NCBI RefSeq assembly: GCF_000617845.2
Contig: NZ_DF820425.1
Span: 1,832,538-1,896,537, forward strand
DNA: 64,000 nucleotides
Source of the DNA: Bradyrhizobium sp. DOA9
GTDB lineage: Bacteria > Pseudomonadota > Alphaproteobacteria > Rhizobiales > Xanthobacteraceae
Direction of reading: 5' to 3'
Below the pieces are notes generated by a model. The model was given only the letters and a program-made list of their open reading frames with translations. It had not been told where the DNA came from and did not search any database. The number at the start of each line of letters is the position of its first letter. Within the stretch, counting starts at the first letter, position 1. The translations under genes and the position numbers were made by a program. Positions 54,991 through 63,614 of this stretch are shown in pieces.

Positions 54991-56778
54991 TCAACGGCAA
55001 GCCCCAGCACTTGCCAGAATCCCCGCCTCGATCGCCTTGATCTGGAGCGCGAGATATTTCGAGTTGATGCGGCACTGCGCCAGGCTGCCGGCGATGAACC
55101 AGAGGCCGGGCTGCCTGGTGCGCGCATACATGTTGCGCAGCTCGAAGCCGTCGCCAAACCCCCAGATCGGGCCGACGCGGTCGGCAATGCCGTCGCCGAA
55201 CAGCTTGCGCACGAGATATTCCTGCGGCTTGTAGCCGGTCGATAGCACGATCAGGTCGGCGGCAATGATCGAGCCGTCCTTCATCCGCGCGCCCTCGGCG
55301 TTGAAGCTTTCGATGTCGGAAAACTGCCTGAGCTTGATCTTGCCCTCGACGATCAGGTTTGAGCAGCCGACGTTGAAGTAGTAGCCGCCGCCGCGGGTGA
55401 GGTATTTGAACTGCCAGCCGGTGCCGGCCTCGCCGAAGTCGAGCTTGAAGCCGACGCGCGAGAGGCCGTCGAGCAGCTCCTTGTCGAGCTGCTTCGACTG
55501 CTCGGTCAGCATCACATGCGTCTTCCTCGCGAGCGGCGTCGGCATGGAGGCCGCGATCAGATCGTTGTCCTCGAGCGTACCTTCATTGTAGGTCGCATAG
55601 GCCAGCTGCGCCGACGGCTCGATATTGGTCACGAGTGTCGGCGAGCGTTGCACCAGCGTCACCTCGGCGCCGCTGGAATGAAGATCCTGCGCGATGTCGT
55701 GGCCGCTGTTGCCGGTGCCGATGACGATCGCGCGCTTGCTGGTCCAGCTCTCGCCGTCCTCGTAGCGGCTGGAATGCACGACCGTGCCCTTGAAATTGTC
55801 GAGCGTCGCAATGTCCGGGATGTTGGCGATGCCGCTGACGCCCGTCGCCATGATGACATGGCGCGGATGCATGGTCCGCTTGCTGCCGTCGGCGCGCCGC
55901 AGCGTGACGGTCCAGTGGCCGCTCGCCTCGTCATAGGCGCCGCCCTCGAACTCGGTGCCGGTCCAGAAGTTCAGCTCCATCGCATCGACATAGGCCTCGA
56001 ACCAGTTGGCGAGCTTGTCCTTGGGGATATAGACCGGCCAGCTCGGCGGAAACGGCATGTAGGGGAGGTGATTGACCTGCACCTGGTTGTGCAGGGTCAG
56101 TGCGTGATAGCGCTTGCGCCAATTGTCGCCGATCCGCGTCTCGCGATCGACGATCAGCGTGTCGACCTTCAGCTGCTTCAGCCGCGCGGCAATGGCGAGC
56201 CCGGCCTGGCCGCCGCCGACCACGAGCACGGCCGGGTCGCGGTCGGCATAGGCGCGCGCGGCGTTGCGCTGGTCGAGCCAGTTGGGCCCGCGGAAGTCGC
56301 GCGAATAGGCCTGGCCCCGCGGCCGCGAGGTGCCGAGCTGTTCCTCGAAGCCCTTGAGCTCGTCGAGCGCTGTCAGCAGCGTCCATGCCTTCAGGCGGTC
56401 GCCGTCGGCAGTATCAGGCACGAGCCGCACGATGCCGCTGCCGCGGCCGAGCGCGGTCTCGAAGTTGAAGATCGCCTCGATGCAGTTGGTGCCGGCCCGC
56501 GTCACCCAGCGCGGCGGCGCCCGGTTCGGAGCGATCCTGAAATTCGTCGGCGCCGCCTGGAGCACGCGCACCGCCAGCTCCCGCGTGATCGCCTCGCGGC
56601 CCTCGACAGTCTGCAGGTTCCAGCTCAGCGCCAGCACGTCGCGCCAGAAGCCATCGGCTAGGAAGAGCGGGTTCAGCGTCGCGGGATCAGGTCTGCTTAA
56701 GGCGCGCTCGAAGTCGTCGAGCCAGGCCTGTGCGGCGATGGAAATATCCTGCGTCCGGTCCAGCATGTGCGACCTCAT
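54991..56778 (-). CDS. flavin-containing monooxygenase with N-terminal NTF2-like domain
   Basis: The 595-residue enzyme has a SnoaL/NTF2-like N-terminal region (about 10-140), then a class B monooxygenase: FAD site VLVVGGGQAGLAIAARL, fingerprint FKGTVVHSSRY (FxGxxxHxxxY, the FMO rather than Baeyer-Villiger W-form), NADPH site AIVIGTGNSGHDIA and the late ATG-like VLSTGYKPQEYL. It oxygenates a nucleophilic or carbonyl substrate with NADPH and O2. The N-terminal fusion is common in the subgroup close to YUCCA-like enzymes. ATG 56778 was chosen; Met at 56766 is an alternative. Cotranscription with DUF2855 (65-bp gap) is likely. Confidence 0.92.
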   Translation of the reverse strand: MRSHMLDRTQDISIAAQAWLDDFERALSRPDPATLNPLFLADGFWRDVLALSWNLQTVEGREAITRELAVRVLQAAPTNFRIAPNRAPPRWVTRAGTNCIEAIFNFETALGRGSGIVRLVPDTADGDRLKAWTLLTALDELKGFEEQLGTSRPRGQAYSRDFRGPNWLDQRNAARAYADRDPAVLVVGGGQAGLAIAARLKQLKVDTLIVDRETRIGDNWRKRYHALTLHNQVQVNHLPYMPFPPSWPVYIPKDKLANWFEAYVDAMELNFWTGTEFEGGAYDEASGHWTVTLRRADGSKRTMHPRHVIMATGVSGIANIPDIATLDNFKGTVVHSSRYEDGESWTSKRAIVIGTGNSGHDIAQDLHSSGAEVTLVQRSPTLVTNIEPSAQLAYATYNEGTLEDNDLIAASMPTPLARKTHVMLTEQSKQLDKELLDGLSRVGFKLDFGEAGTGWQFKYLTRGGGYYFNVGCSNLIVEGKIKLRQFSDIESFNAEGARMKDGSIIAADLIVLSTGYKPQEYLVRKLFGDGIADRVGPIWGFGDGFELRNMYARTRQPGLWFIAGSLAQCRINSKYLALQIKAIEAGILASAGACR

Positions 56779-56843
56779 GGCCGTCTTCGCGGCGTTTCCT
56801 CGAGATCGAACGCTATACCGGTTCTCGGGTCGTCGAAAGCGCC

Positions 56844-57974
56844 TTACCCGAGCAGCGAGAGCATGTGGCCCTGCTCCGGCGGAATGCGGCCCTTCAGCGT
56901 GTCGAGATAGACCTGCCGCACCGCCTCGGGTCCGCGGCTCTCGACGACGGTCAGGCATCTCTCCAGCAGTGGCGCGAAGCCGGACCATGCCGCGCCAAAG
57001 CGCTGCTCGATACCACCCGGTCCCCATTCCTTGGCACGCTTGCGGATCTGGTCGGGCGCGAAGAACCAGCGCGGCTTTGCGCCGGGCAGCTCGCCTTCGT
57101 CGGCCTCGGTGGCACGATGCGTCAAGCCGACGCGCACCGAGCATTTCATCTGCTCGCCGAAATGCCGGTGCAGCGCGGCCCGCAGTGCGCTGTTGCCCGC
57201 CATGTCGACGAAGGCGACCGGCGCCTCCGTTGGCAACGACGTCACGCGGTCATAGGTGATGACCTCGTCATAACAGCCGAGCGACGTCACGAAGCCTGTG
57301 TTTCCAGCCGATGTCAGCCCGATCACCTTGCGGCCGCGCGTGTGCAGCAGATGCGCGAGCCCGAACGCGGTCTTGCTCGAGGCGCTCGACAGCAGCACGG
57401 TTCGCGCGCTGAAGTCGTCGTTCTCGGCGAGAAAGTCGTCGACCATGAACGACAGCATGAACAGCGGCCGCAGCAGCGCCTGGTAATCGCCGTGCCGCCC
57501 GGCATAGGCGGGATCGCCGCCGACGCGCGCATAGGCGTTGTAGACCGGGGCCACGCCCTGCCGGTGCGCGGCACCGTCGCGCAAGCCGCGTTTGCTGACA
57601 TCGGTGGCCTCGATGACGAGATGCGTCGCCATCGGGAAGTAGCCGAACAGGCGCTCGCCGATGGGCACATTCGGATGTCTCGAGGCAATCACCTCGCCGA
57701 GGCCCCATACCGGAATGTTGCCGAAGCCGCTTGGTGCCGGAAACAGCTGCCAGTATTTCAGCTCGTTCCCGAGCACGGCATAGGTGATGTTGTTGGCGGT
57801 CAGCGCAAAGCGGTCGACTTTTACCAGCAAGGCATCTTGCGGCAGCGCCTCCGCCGCCGGCAGCTCCGTCGCGATCGTCTTGCAATTCTCGAAATCGCCG
57901 CGCGCAACGATGAAATCGGCGGCTGTCATGATGTCGATCCCGGCTCGTGTCCGTGCCGGCATCTCATCGGTCAT
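56844..57974 (-). CDS. DUF2855 family protein (MDR-like)
   Basis: The 376-residue protein matches DUF2855: VDRFALTANNITYAVLGNEL near the start and GNIPVWGLGEVIASRHPNV, then a Rossmann-like core ARTVLLSSASSKTAFGLAHL and VIGLTSAGNTGFV. It resembles medium-chain dehydrogenases without the zinc residues, so it may be a quinone or enone reductase. No member is well characterised to my knowledge. It lies between the acyl-CoA ligase and the flavin monooxygenase genes. Confidence 0.88.
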   Translation of the reverse strand: MTDEMPARTRAGIDIMTAADFIVARGDFENCKTIATELPAAEALPQDALLVKVDRFALTANNITYAVLGNELKYWQLFPAPSGFGNIPVWGLGEVIASRHPNVPIGERLFGYFPMATHLVIEATDVSKRGLRDGAAHRQGVAPVYNAYARVGGDPAYAGRHGDYQALLRPLFMLSFMVDDFLAENDDFSARTVLLSSASSKTAFGLAHLLHTRGRKVIGLTSAGNTGFVTSLGCYDEVITYDRVTSLPTEAPVAFVDMAGNSALRAALHRHFGEQMKCSVRVGLTHRATEADEGELPGAKPRWFFAPDQIRKRAKEWGPGGIEQRFGAAWSGFAPLLERCLTVVESRGPEAVRQVYLDTLKGRIPPEQGHMLSLLG

Positions 57975-58029
57975 GGGCGCGTCGTTTGCAACCGCAACAT
58001 AGTTTTAAACGCTGTTCGTTCGCGCCCCG

Positions 58030-59544
58030 TTAGCGGTGGTTCGCCCAATAGGGATCGCGCAGCTTGCGCTTGAAGATCTTTCCGGTTGCCTCGCGGGGCA
58101 GCGCATCCAGGAACTGGATTTCCTTCGGCACCTTGAAGTTGGCCAGCCGCTCGCGCAGGAAAGCCTGAACCGCGCCGGCGGACAGCTGCGCGCCGGTCTC
58201 GGGCTCGATGCAGGCGCATAGCCGCTCGCCATATTCCGCGTCCGGAATGCCGAACACGGCGCAATCGCGCACCCCACGCATCGCGATCAGCACGCCCTCG
58301 ATCTCGGCGGGGTAGATGTTGACGCCGCCGGAGATCACCATGTCGCGCTTGCGGTCGCACAGGAAAAGATAGCCGTTCTCGTCGAGATAGCCGACATCGC
58401 CGACGCTGACGAGACCGTCGCGGCCCGCCTCGGCACGCGCCTGCGCCTTGCCGTGATAGTCGAAATCGGGCACCGCGGTCTGTCGCATGTAGATCTCGCC
58501 GACCTCGCCGGCGCCGCAGAGGCTGCCGTCGTCGCGGAAGATCTTGACGATGCCGCCTTCGATGGCGCGGCCGACCGTGCCGGGCTTTCTCAGCGCCTCT
58601 TCCGCCGAGTGCCAGACCGGGATGCCGGTCTCGGTCGAGCCGAAATATTCGTTGATGACCGGTCCCCACCATTCGATCATCGCCCGCTTCACCTCGGGCG
58701 GGCAGGGCGCCGCGCCATGCACGACGAAGCGAAGCGACGACAGGTCGTAGCGCTGCTTCACCGCGTCGGGCAGGCGCAGCAGACGGACGAACATGGTCGG
58801 CACCATGTGGATATGCGTCACACGGTGGCGCTCGATCAGCGCCAGCAGCTCCTCGGCGTCGAAGCGCGGCTGAAGCACGATGGTGCAGCCGTTGCGGAAG
58901 GCCATCATGCCGTAGGAATGCGGCGCCGAGTGGTACATTGGCCCGTTGATCAGCACCACCTGGCCCTCCCCCGGCTTGATGCCGTAGGCGATCGCGCCGA
59001 CGCGCTCGGAGGCGGCGGCCTGCTCCGGCCGCATCGGCATGCGCCGCACGCCCTTCGGCATGCCCGTGGTCCCCGATGTGTAGATCATCGCCGCGGCGCG
59101 GCGCGGCGGCTCCTGGGTTTCGGTGTAGCCGTCGCGCCAGCGGTCCCAATCGGTGAGGCCCGAAGGGACCCCCGTCAGTTCATGGGGAATGGCGAAGGTC
59201 GTCGCCAGCTCCGGCGGGGTTGCGACCACGAGCAGGCGGACATCCTCCGGAATGCCGCCGCGAATTTGCGGCAGCAGGTCGGCGTGGCAGATCAGGATCT
59301 TCGCGCCGCTGTCGGTCAGGATGTAGCGGACCTCCTCGGCCTTCAGGTGCCAATTGATCGGCACCACGGGGCTGCCCAGTGCGGCCGAGGCCGCGACCAC
59401 CTCGAACAAGGCGAAGTCGTTGCGCAGCATCATGGCGACCGGCGCGCCTTCGGCAAGGCCGAGGGCGCGCAGCCCGCTCGCCGCGCGTCTGATGCGCGTC
59501 TGGATCTCGTCATAGCCGATCCGGCGTTCGCCGCTGATGATCAT
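58030..59544 (-). CDS. AMP-dependent acyl-CoA synthetase
   Basis: The 504-residue ANL enzyme has AMIYTSGTTGMPKGVRR (P-loop), NEYFGSTETGIP (adenine motif), YLFLCDRKRDMVISGGVNIY (hinge Asp/Lys) and the C-terminal catalytic Lys in REATGKIFKRKLRDP. It activates a carboxylic acid with ATP and couples it to CoA. The aromatic or aliphatic substrate is unknown. ATG 59544 follows AATAGGACC. Gap to the binding-protein gene is 23 bp. Confidence 0.93.
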   Translation of the reverse strand: MIISGERRIGYDEIQTRIRRAASGLRALGLAEGAPVAMMLRNDFALFEVVAASAALGSPVVPINWHLKAEEVRYILTDSGAKILICHADLLPQIRGGIPEDVRLLVVATPPELATTFAIPHELTGVPSGLTDWDRWRDGYTETQEPPRRAAAMIYTSGTTGMPKGVRRMPMRPEQAAASERVGAIAYGIKPGEGQVVLINGPMYHSAPHSYGMMAFRNGCTIVLQPRFDAEELLALIERHRVTHIHMVPTMFVRLLRLPDAVKQRYDLSSLRFVVHGAAPCPPEVKRAMIEWWGPVINEYFGSTETGIPVWHSAEEALRKPGTVGRAIEGGIVKIFRDDGSLCGAGEVGEIYMRQTAVPDFDYHGKAQARAEAGRDGLVSVGDVGYLDENGYLFLCDRKRDMVISGGVNIYPAEIEGVLIAMRGVRDCAVFGIPDAEYGERLCACIEPETGAQLSAGAVQAFLRERLANFKVPKEIQFLDALPREATGKIFKRKLRDPYWANHR

Positions 59545-59567
59545 GGTCGGTCCTATTCCGTTCGATT

Positions 59568-60752
59568 CTAGCGATCGTCCAGCACGTCGCCGAAGCCGAC
59601 CCAGCTCTTGCCGTTGAAGCGCCGCAGTTGCAGCTGCTGGAACGGCAGATAGTCGTCGGGGCCGGTCGTGACGGACATGCCGGGCAGCAGCAGCGGCAGC
59701 TTCACCTCTTTCAGCGAGGCGGCCTGGCGCAGGATGTTGTCGCGGCTGAAATCGTCCTTGCACGCCTTCAGCACCGTCATCAGCAGCGTCGCGTAATGGT
59801 AGCCGGCCGCATAGTTGGAGTTGGAGAGGTCCGCATTCGGCATGTACTGCTTCATGAAGGCGAAGTATTCCTTCACGCCGGGATCGGCGGCCCATTGCGG
59901 GTCCATCGTGTCCTTCTGGTTGCTCGACGAGATCAGGCCGACGGCGTTGTCGAGCCCGGCCGGCTCCAGGAACGAGATCGACGAGGCCGAGGTCGGCACG
60001 AAGAACAGCTCGGGCTTCCAGCCGAGCTCGGCGACGCCTTTGATCATCTGCGAGGTGAACTTGCCGAGCACGACGCCGAACAGCACGTCGGCGCCCGACG
60101 CCTTCAGGGTCGAGAGCTGTGAGCTGATCGTCGGTGCGCTGGTCTCGTAGGTCTGCTCCGCGATGATCATGCTTGCTGCCTTATCGCCGAGCGCGCGCTT
60201 GAAGCCGGCGACATAGTCGCGGCCGAAATCGTCGTTCTGGGAGAGGATGGCGATCTTGGCGCCGGGTTTGGTACGCAAGACGTGCTTGGCATAGACGACG
60301 CCCTCGGATTCGTAGGCGGCCATGCCGGGCATGGTCCACGGATATTTCTGCGGATCGGCCCATTTGGTGGCGCCCGAGAGCACGAACAGCTGCGGCACCT
60401 TCTTGCCGTTGAGGTAGCGCTGCACGGCGCTGTTGGTGGCGGTGCCGAGCGAGCCGAACAGCATCAGCACCTCGTCCTGCTCGACGAGCTTGCGGGTCTG
60501 CTCGACCGTCTTCGGCGGCGAATAGGCATCGTCCAGCGTGATGAACTTGACCTTGCGGCCGTTGATGCCGCCTTCGGCATTGATCTTCTCGAAGAACGCC
60601 TCCTGCGTCCGGCCGATCGCGCCGAAGCCGGACGCCGGGCCGCTATAGGGCAGGGTCTGTCCGATGCGGATCTCGTCGCTGCCCTCGGCATGGGCGCCGC
60701 CGCCGGCGAGCGCCAGCAGGGACAGGCCGATCAATGCGGCTGCAAGCTTCAT
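59568..60752 (-). CDS. ABC transporter substrate-binding protein (LivJ/Peripla_BP_6 type)
   Basis: The 394-residue precursor has a signal peptide (MKLAAALIGLSLLALAGGGA, cleavage after AHA) and the branched-chain amino acid/aromatic acid binding fold: IRIGQTLPYSGPASGFGAIG, FITLDDAYSPPKTVEQTRKL, LFGSLGTATNSAVQRYLNGK. In catabolic clusters such proteins bind aromatic or aliphatic acids. No LivHMGF permease is next to it, so it may serve another transporter. ATG 60752 follows GGGAGGA. Confidence 0.92.
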   Translation of the reverse strand: MKLAAALIGLSLLALAGGGAHAEGSDEIRIGQTLPYSGPASGFGAIGRTQEAFFEKINAEGGINGRKVKFITLDDAYSPPKTVEQTRKLVEQDEVLMLFGSLGTATNSAVQRYLNGKKVPQLFVLSGATKWADPQKYPWTMPGMAAYESEGVVYAKHVLRTKPGAKIAILSQNDDFGRDYVAGFKRALGDKAASMIIAEQTYETSAPTISSQLSTLKASGADVLFGVVLGKFTSQMIKGVAELGWKPELFFVPTSASSISFLEPAGLDNAVGLISSSNQKDTMDPQWAADPGVKEYFAFMKQYMPNADLSNSNYAAGYHYATLLMTVLKACKDDFSRDNILRQAASLKEVKLPLLLPGMSVTTGPDDYLPFQQLQLRRFNGKSWVGFGDVLDDR

Positions 60753-60802
60753 GATGTCCTCCCGTTTGTGTTGCCAGTCCAATCCTGTTGTCGGACCACG
60801 CG

Positions 60803-61780
60803 TCAGGCGCTGACGCGCATCAGGAAATCCTGCCCCGCCTGATCGAATTCACGCTTCATGCGGCCGACGAGCTCCGCGACGGGAGGAACATCGGTGATCT
60901 GGCCGATGCCCTGGCCCGATCCCCAGATGTCGCGCCAGGCCTTGGATTTCATGTTGCCGCCGGAGCCGAAATTCATCTTCGTCTTGTCTGCGGCGGGGAG
61001 ATTGTCCGGATCGAGGCCGGCCGCGGCGATCGAGGGGCCGAGATAATTGCCGTGCACTCCGGTGAACAGGTTGGTGTAGACGATGTCGTGCGCGGCGTGC
61101 TGCGTCAGCGCCGACTTGTAGGCCTCGTCGGCATTGGCTTCCTGCGTCGCGATGAAGCGGGTGCCCATATAGGCGAGGTCGGCGCCCAGCGTCAGCGCGG
61201 AGGCGATGCCGAATCCGTCGCTGATCGCGCCCGACAGCAGGATCGCGCCGCCGAACCATTGCTTGACCTCGCGCACCAGCGCGAAGGGCGACAAGGTGCC
61301 GGCGTGTCCGCCCGCACCGGCGCAGACCAGGATCAGCCCGTCGACGCCCTGCTCGGCGGCCTTGCGCGCGTGCTTGACGTTGATGACGTCGTGGAACACC
61401 AGCCCGCCATAGGAATGCGCGGCCTCGACGATCTCCGCCGGCGGCCGCAGCGAGGTGATGATGATCGGCGCCTTGTGCTTGACGCAGGTCTCCATGTCCT
61501 TCATCAGCCGGTCATTGGAGGCATGGCAGATCTGGTTGACGGCGTAGGGCGCGACCTTCTTGCCGGGATTGCGCGATTTGTATTCGCCGAGCTCGTCCTC
61601 GATCCGACTCAGCCATTCGCCGAGCTTCTCGACCGGGCGTGCATTGAGCGCGGGAAACGAGCCGACGACGCCCGCCTTGCACTGGGCGATCACCAGTTCC
61701 GGACCGGAGACGATGAACAGCGGCGAGCCCACCACGGGCAGCTCGAGCGAATCCTTCAAGAGAGTGGGCAGTGCCATCAT
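60803..61780 (-). CDS. nitronate monooxygenase family protein
   Basis: The 325-residue FMN protein has LELPVVGSPLFIVSGPELVI, the FMN phosphate loop DGLILVCAGAGGHAGTLSPF (with the active-site His) and GTRFIATQEANADEAYK. Class I nitronate monooxygenases oxidise propionate 3-nitronate, but many members act on other compounds. First gene of the minus-strand cluster, divergent from the LysR gene. GGGAGGAC precedes ATG 61780. Confidence 0.9.
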   Translation of the reverse strand: MMALPTLLKDSLELPVVGSPLFIVSGPELVIAQCKAGVVGSFPALNARPVEKLGEWLSRIEDELGEYKSRNPGKKVAPYAVNQICHASNDRLMKDMETCVKHKAPIIITSLRPPAEIVEAAHSYGGLVFHDVINVKHARKAAEQGVDGLILVCAGAGGHAGTLSPFALVREVKQWFGGAILLSGAISDGFGIASALTLGADLAYMGTRFIATQEANADEAYKSALTQHAAHDIVYTNLFTGVHGNYLGPSIAAAGLDPDNLPAADKTKMNFGSGGNMKSKAWRDIWGSGQGIGQITDVPPVAELVGRMKREFDQAGQDFLMRVSA

Positions 61781-61910
61781 GTCCTCCCGAAACGCGGCCC
61801 CGCCGTCGGGCGGGATGACGAGGCGTTTCCGTTTTGATTGTCGCGCGGGCGGATGGGTTACCCATCGCCGCGGATTTGATCACATTATAGGGTTGGACGG
61901 CGCGGCCCGG

Positions 61911-61928
61911 CCGTTCAATAATGAACGG
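61911..61928. promoter_or_regulatory. LysR-type dyad 1
   Basis: CCGTTCA-ATAA-TGAACGG is a perfect inverted repeat between the divergent nitronate monooxygenase and LysR genes. Confidence 0.7.
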
Positions 61929-61935
61929 ACAACCA

Positions 61936-61947
61936 TTCAGGTATGAA
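61936..61947. promoter_or_regulatory. LysR-type dyad 2
   Basis: TTCA-GGTA-TGAA repeats the core of dyad 1 with a 22-bp centre spacing. It lies just before the LysR ribosome site, so it could autorepress. Confidence 0.6.
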
Positions 61948-61960
61948 CAGGTGGCTGTCG

Positions 61961-62848
61961 ATGGATTGGGACCTTTGCAAGACCTTCGTCGCGGTCGCCG
62001 ATACCGGCAGCTTCACGGCCGCCGCCCGCCGGCTGCACACCAGCCATCCCACCGTCAGCCGCAAGATCGCGGCGTTGGAAGCCCAACTCGGCACAAGATT
62101 GGTGGCGCGCGCCGCCGATGGCCTGGCGCTGACCGCGGATGGACGGATCTTGCGCGAGCACGCCGAGGCCATGGCGGCCGCGGCGCTGCGGGCCGAGACC
62201 GCAGTGGCGGCCGGTGGACACAAGGCGCGCGGCATCGTCAAGCTGTCGATCGGCGCGACGCTGGCCTCGCACTGGCTGATGCCGCGCCTGCCGGCTTTCC
62301 TGAATGCGCACGATCATATCCAGCTCGAGATCATCACCCATCCGTTTCCGGCGAGCGTGCGCCGGCGTGAGGCGGACGTGGTGCTGCGGCCCTTCGACAG
62401 CGGGGAGGAGAACCTGGTCGGCCGCAAGATCGGCCGTCTCGGCACAGGCTTCTATGCCTCGCGCGATTATGCCGCCTGGCGGCCGCTGCCTGAACGGCGC
62501 GGCGATTGGAAGGAGCACAGCGTTATCGGCTTCGCCGACCAGACCTCCAATGTGCAGCTTGCGCGCTGGAGCGACGTCGTCACGCGCCAGGCCAGGGTGG
62601 TGATGCGCTGCTCGTCGCAAGGCGACATGCTGGCGGCAGTCCGCACCGGCATCGGAATCTCCGCGCTGTCGTGCTTCGTCGCCGAAGCCTATTCCGATCT
62701 CGTGCGCGTCGCCCCGCAGAAGCTCGCCAGCGTCGCGGATCTGTGGCTGCTGGCCCATCCCGACCTCGTCGAGCTCCCGGCGGTGCGCGCCGTGATCGAA
62801 TTCGTCGCCGAATGCGCCCGGACCGACCGCGCGCGGCTGCGCGGTTAG
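61961..62848 (+). CDS. LysR family regulator
   Basis: The 295-residue protein has an N-terminal winged helix (WDLCKTFVAVADTGSFTAAA, RRLHTSHPTVSRKIAALEAQ) and a type 2 periplasmic-binding-like effector domain. ATG 61961 is preferred over 61943 because AGGTGG precedes it, family members start MDWDLC, and the earlier start would fall within an operator-like dyad. It probably controls the divergent nitronate monooxygenase-to-NHL operon. Its stop overlaps the converging DNA glycosylase by 4 bp. Confidence 0.93.
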   Translation: MDWDLCKTFVAVADTGSFTAAARRLHTSHPTVSRKIAALEAQLGTRLVARAADGLALTADGRILREHAEAMAAAALRAETAVAAGGHKARGIVKLSIGATLASHWLMPRLPAFLNAHDHIQLEIITHPFPASVRRREADVVLRPFDSGEENLVGRKIGRLGTGFYASRDYAAWRPLPERRGDWKEHSVIGFADQTSNVQLARWSDVVTRQARVVMRCSSQGDMLAAVRTGIGISALSCFVAEAYSDLVRVAPQKLASVADLWLLAHPDLVELPAVRAVIEFVAECARTDRARLRG

Positions 62849-63498
62849 CCCGATCCCGCGAGCACGCCCTCTCGTTTCTTCACCGCGCGGTAATAACTCC
62901 ACCACAGATGCGCCGCCGCACCGCGCAAAGGACGCCAGGGCTCGGCGATCGGCGCCATCTGCTTCTCGGTCGGCCGCGCCTTGAGGCCGAGCCCGATGCG
63001 GATGCCTTCCTGCACGGCGAGGTCGCCTGCCGGCCAGGCATCGCCGTGGCCGAGGCAGAACAAGAGGTAGACGTCGGCCGTCCAGGGGCCGATACCGGGC
63101 AGCGCGATCAGGGTGTGATGCGCGGCGTCGGCATCCTCCTCCGCGAGCACGTCGAGGTTCAGCCGCTGCGCGGCGATCTCGCGGGCGAGATGCTTGAGCG
63201 TCTTGATCTTGGCGGCGGAGAGGCCGAGCCGTCCCAGCCGGTCGGTGCGGGCGCGGCGCACCGCCTCATGATCGAACGGATCGAACGCCGCCGACAGACG
63301 TCCCCAGATCGCCGCGGCACTCGCGGTGGAGAGCTGCTGCCCGCAGACGATGTGCGCGAGCCCGGTAAAGCCCGGCTCGCGCCGCCGCAACGCCGGCATG
63401 CCCGCGATCTCGAGCACGGGCTTGAGGCGCGGATCGCGCTTGACCAGCGCGTGAACGGCCTCTTCGAGATCGGACTGGGCTTCGAGGTGGATGGTCAT
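62845..63498 (-). CDS. DNA-3-methyladenine glycosylase, AlkA/HhH-GPD type
   Basis: The 217-residue base-excision repair enzyme has the helix-hairpin-helix LIALPGIGPWTADVYLLF and the catalytic Asp in WPAGDLAVQEGIRIGLGL. GLAHIVCGQQLSTASAAAIW belongs to the HhH-GPD core. It removes alkylated bases such as 3-methyladenine. Shorter than AlkA, lacking the first beta domain, as is usual for this subgroup. Confidence 0.93.
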   Translation of the reverse strand: MTIHLEAQSDLEEAVHALVKRDPRLKPVLEIAGMPALRRREPGFTGLAHIVCGQQLSTASAAAIWGRLSAAFDPFDHEAVRRARTDRLGRLGLSAAKIKTLKHLAREIAAQRLNLDVLAEEDADAAHHTLIALPGIGPWTADVYLLFCLGHGDAWPAGDLAVQEGIRIGLGLKARPTEKQMAPIAEPWRPLRGAAAHLWWSYYRAVKKREGVLAGSG

Positions 63499-63510
63499 GG
63501 TCTTTCAACT

Positions 63511-63597
63511 CGTCATGCGCGGGCTTGACCCGCGCATCCATCTCCTATCGTAACAGAGTCTTGGAGGATGGATTGCCGGGTCAAGCCCGGCAATGAC
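63511..63597. repeat. short palindromic element, GGGCTTGACCC type
   Basis: GTCAT and ATGAC at the ends (63512-63516, 63593-63597) frame GGGCTTGACCC and GGGTCAAGCCC. This repeat is common in Bradyrhizobium intergenic DNA. It lies between the glycosylase start and gluQ. Confidence 0.82.
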
Positions 63598-63614
63598 AAG
63601 TCTTGCGAGAATCG

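Noticed and set aside
61943..61960. Upstream ATG for the LysR gene
   Set aside because: It falls in a TTCA-N4-TGAA dyad and lacks the family start; ATG 61961 has a ribosome site.
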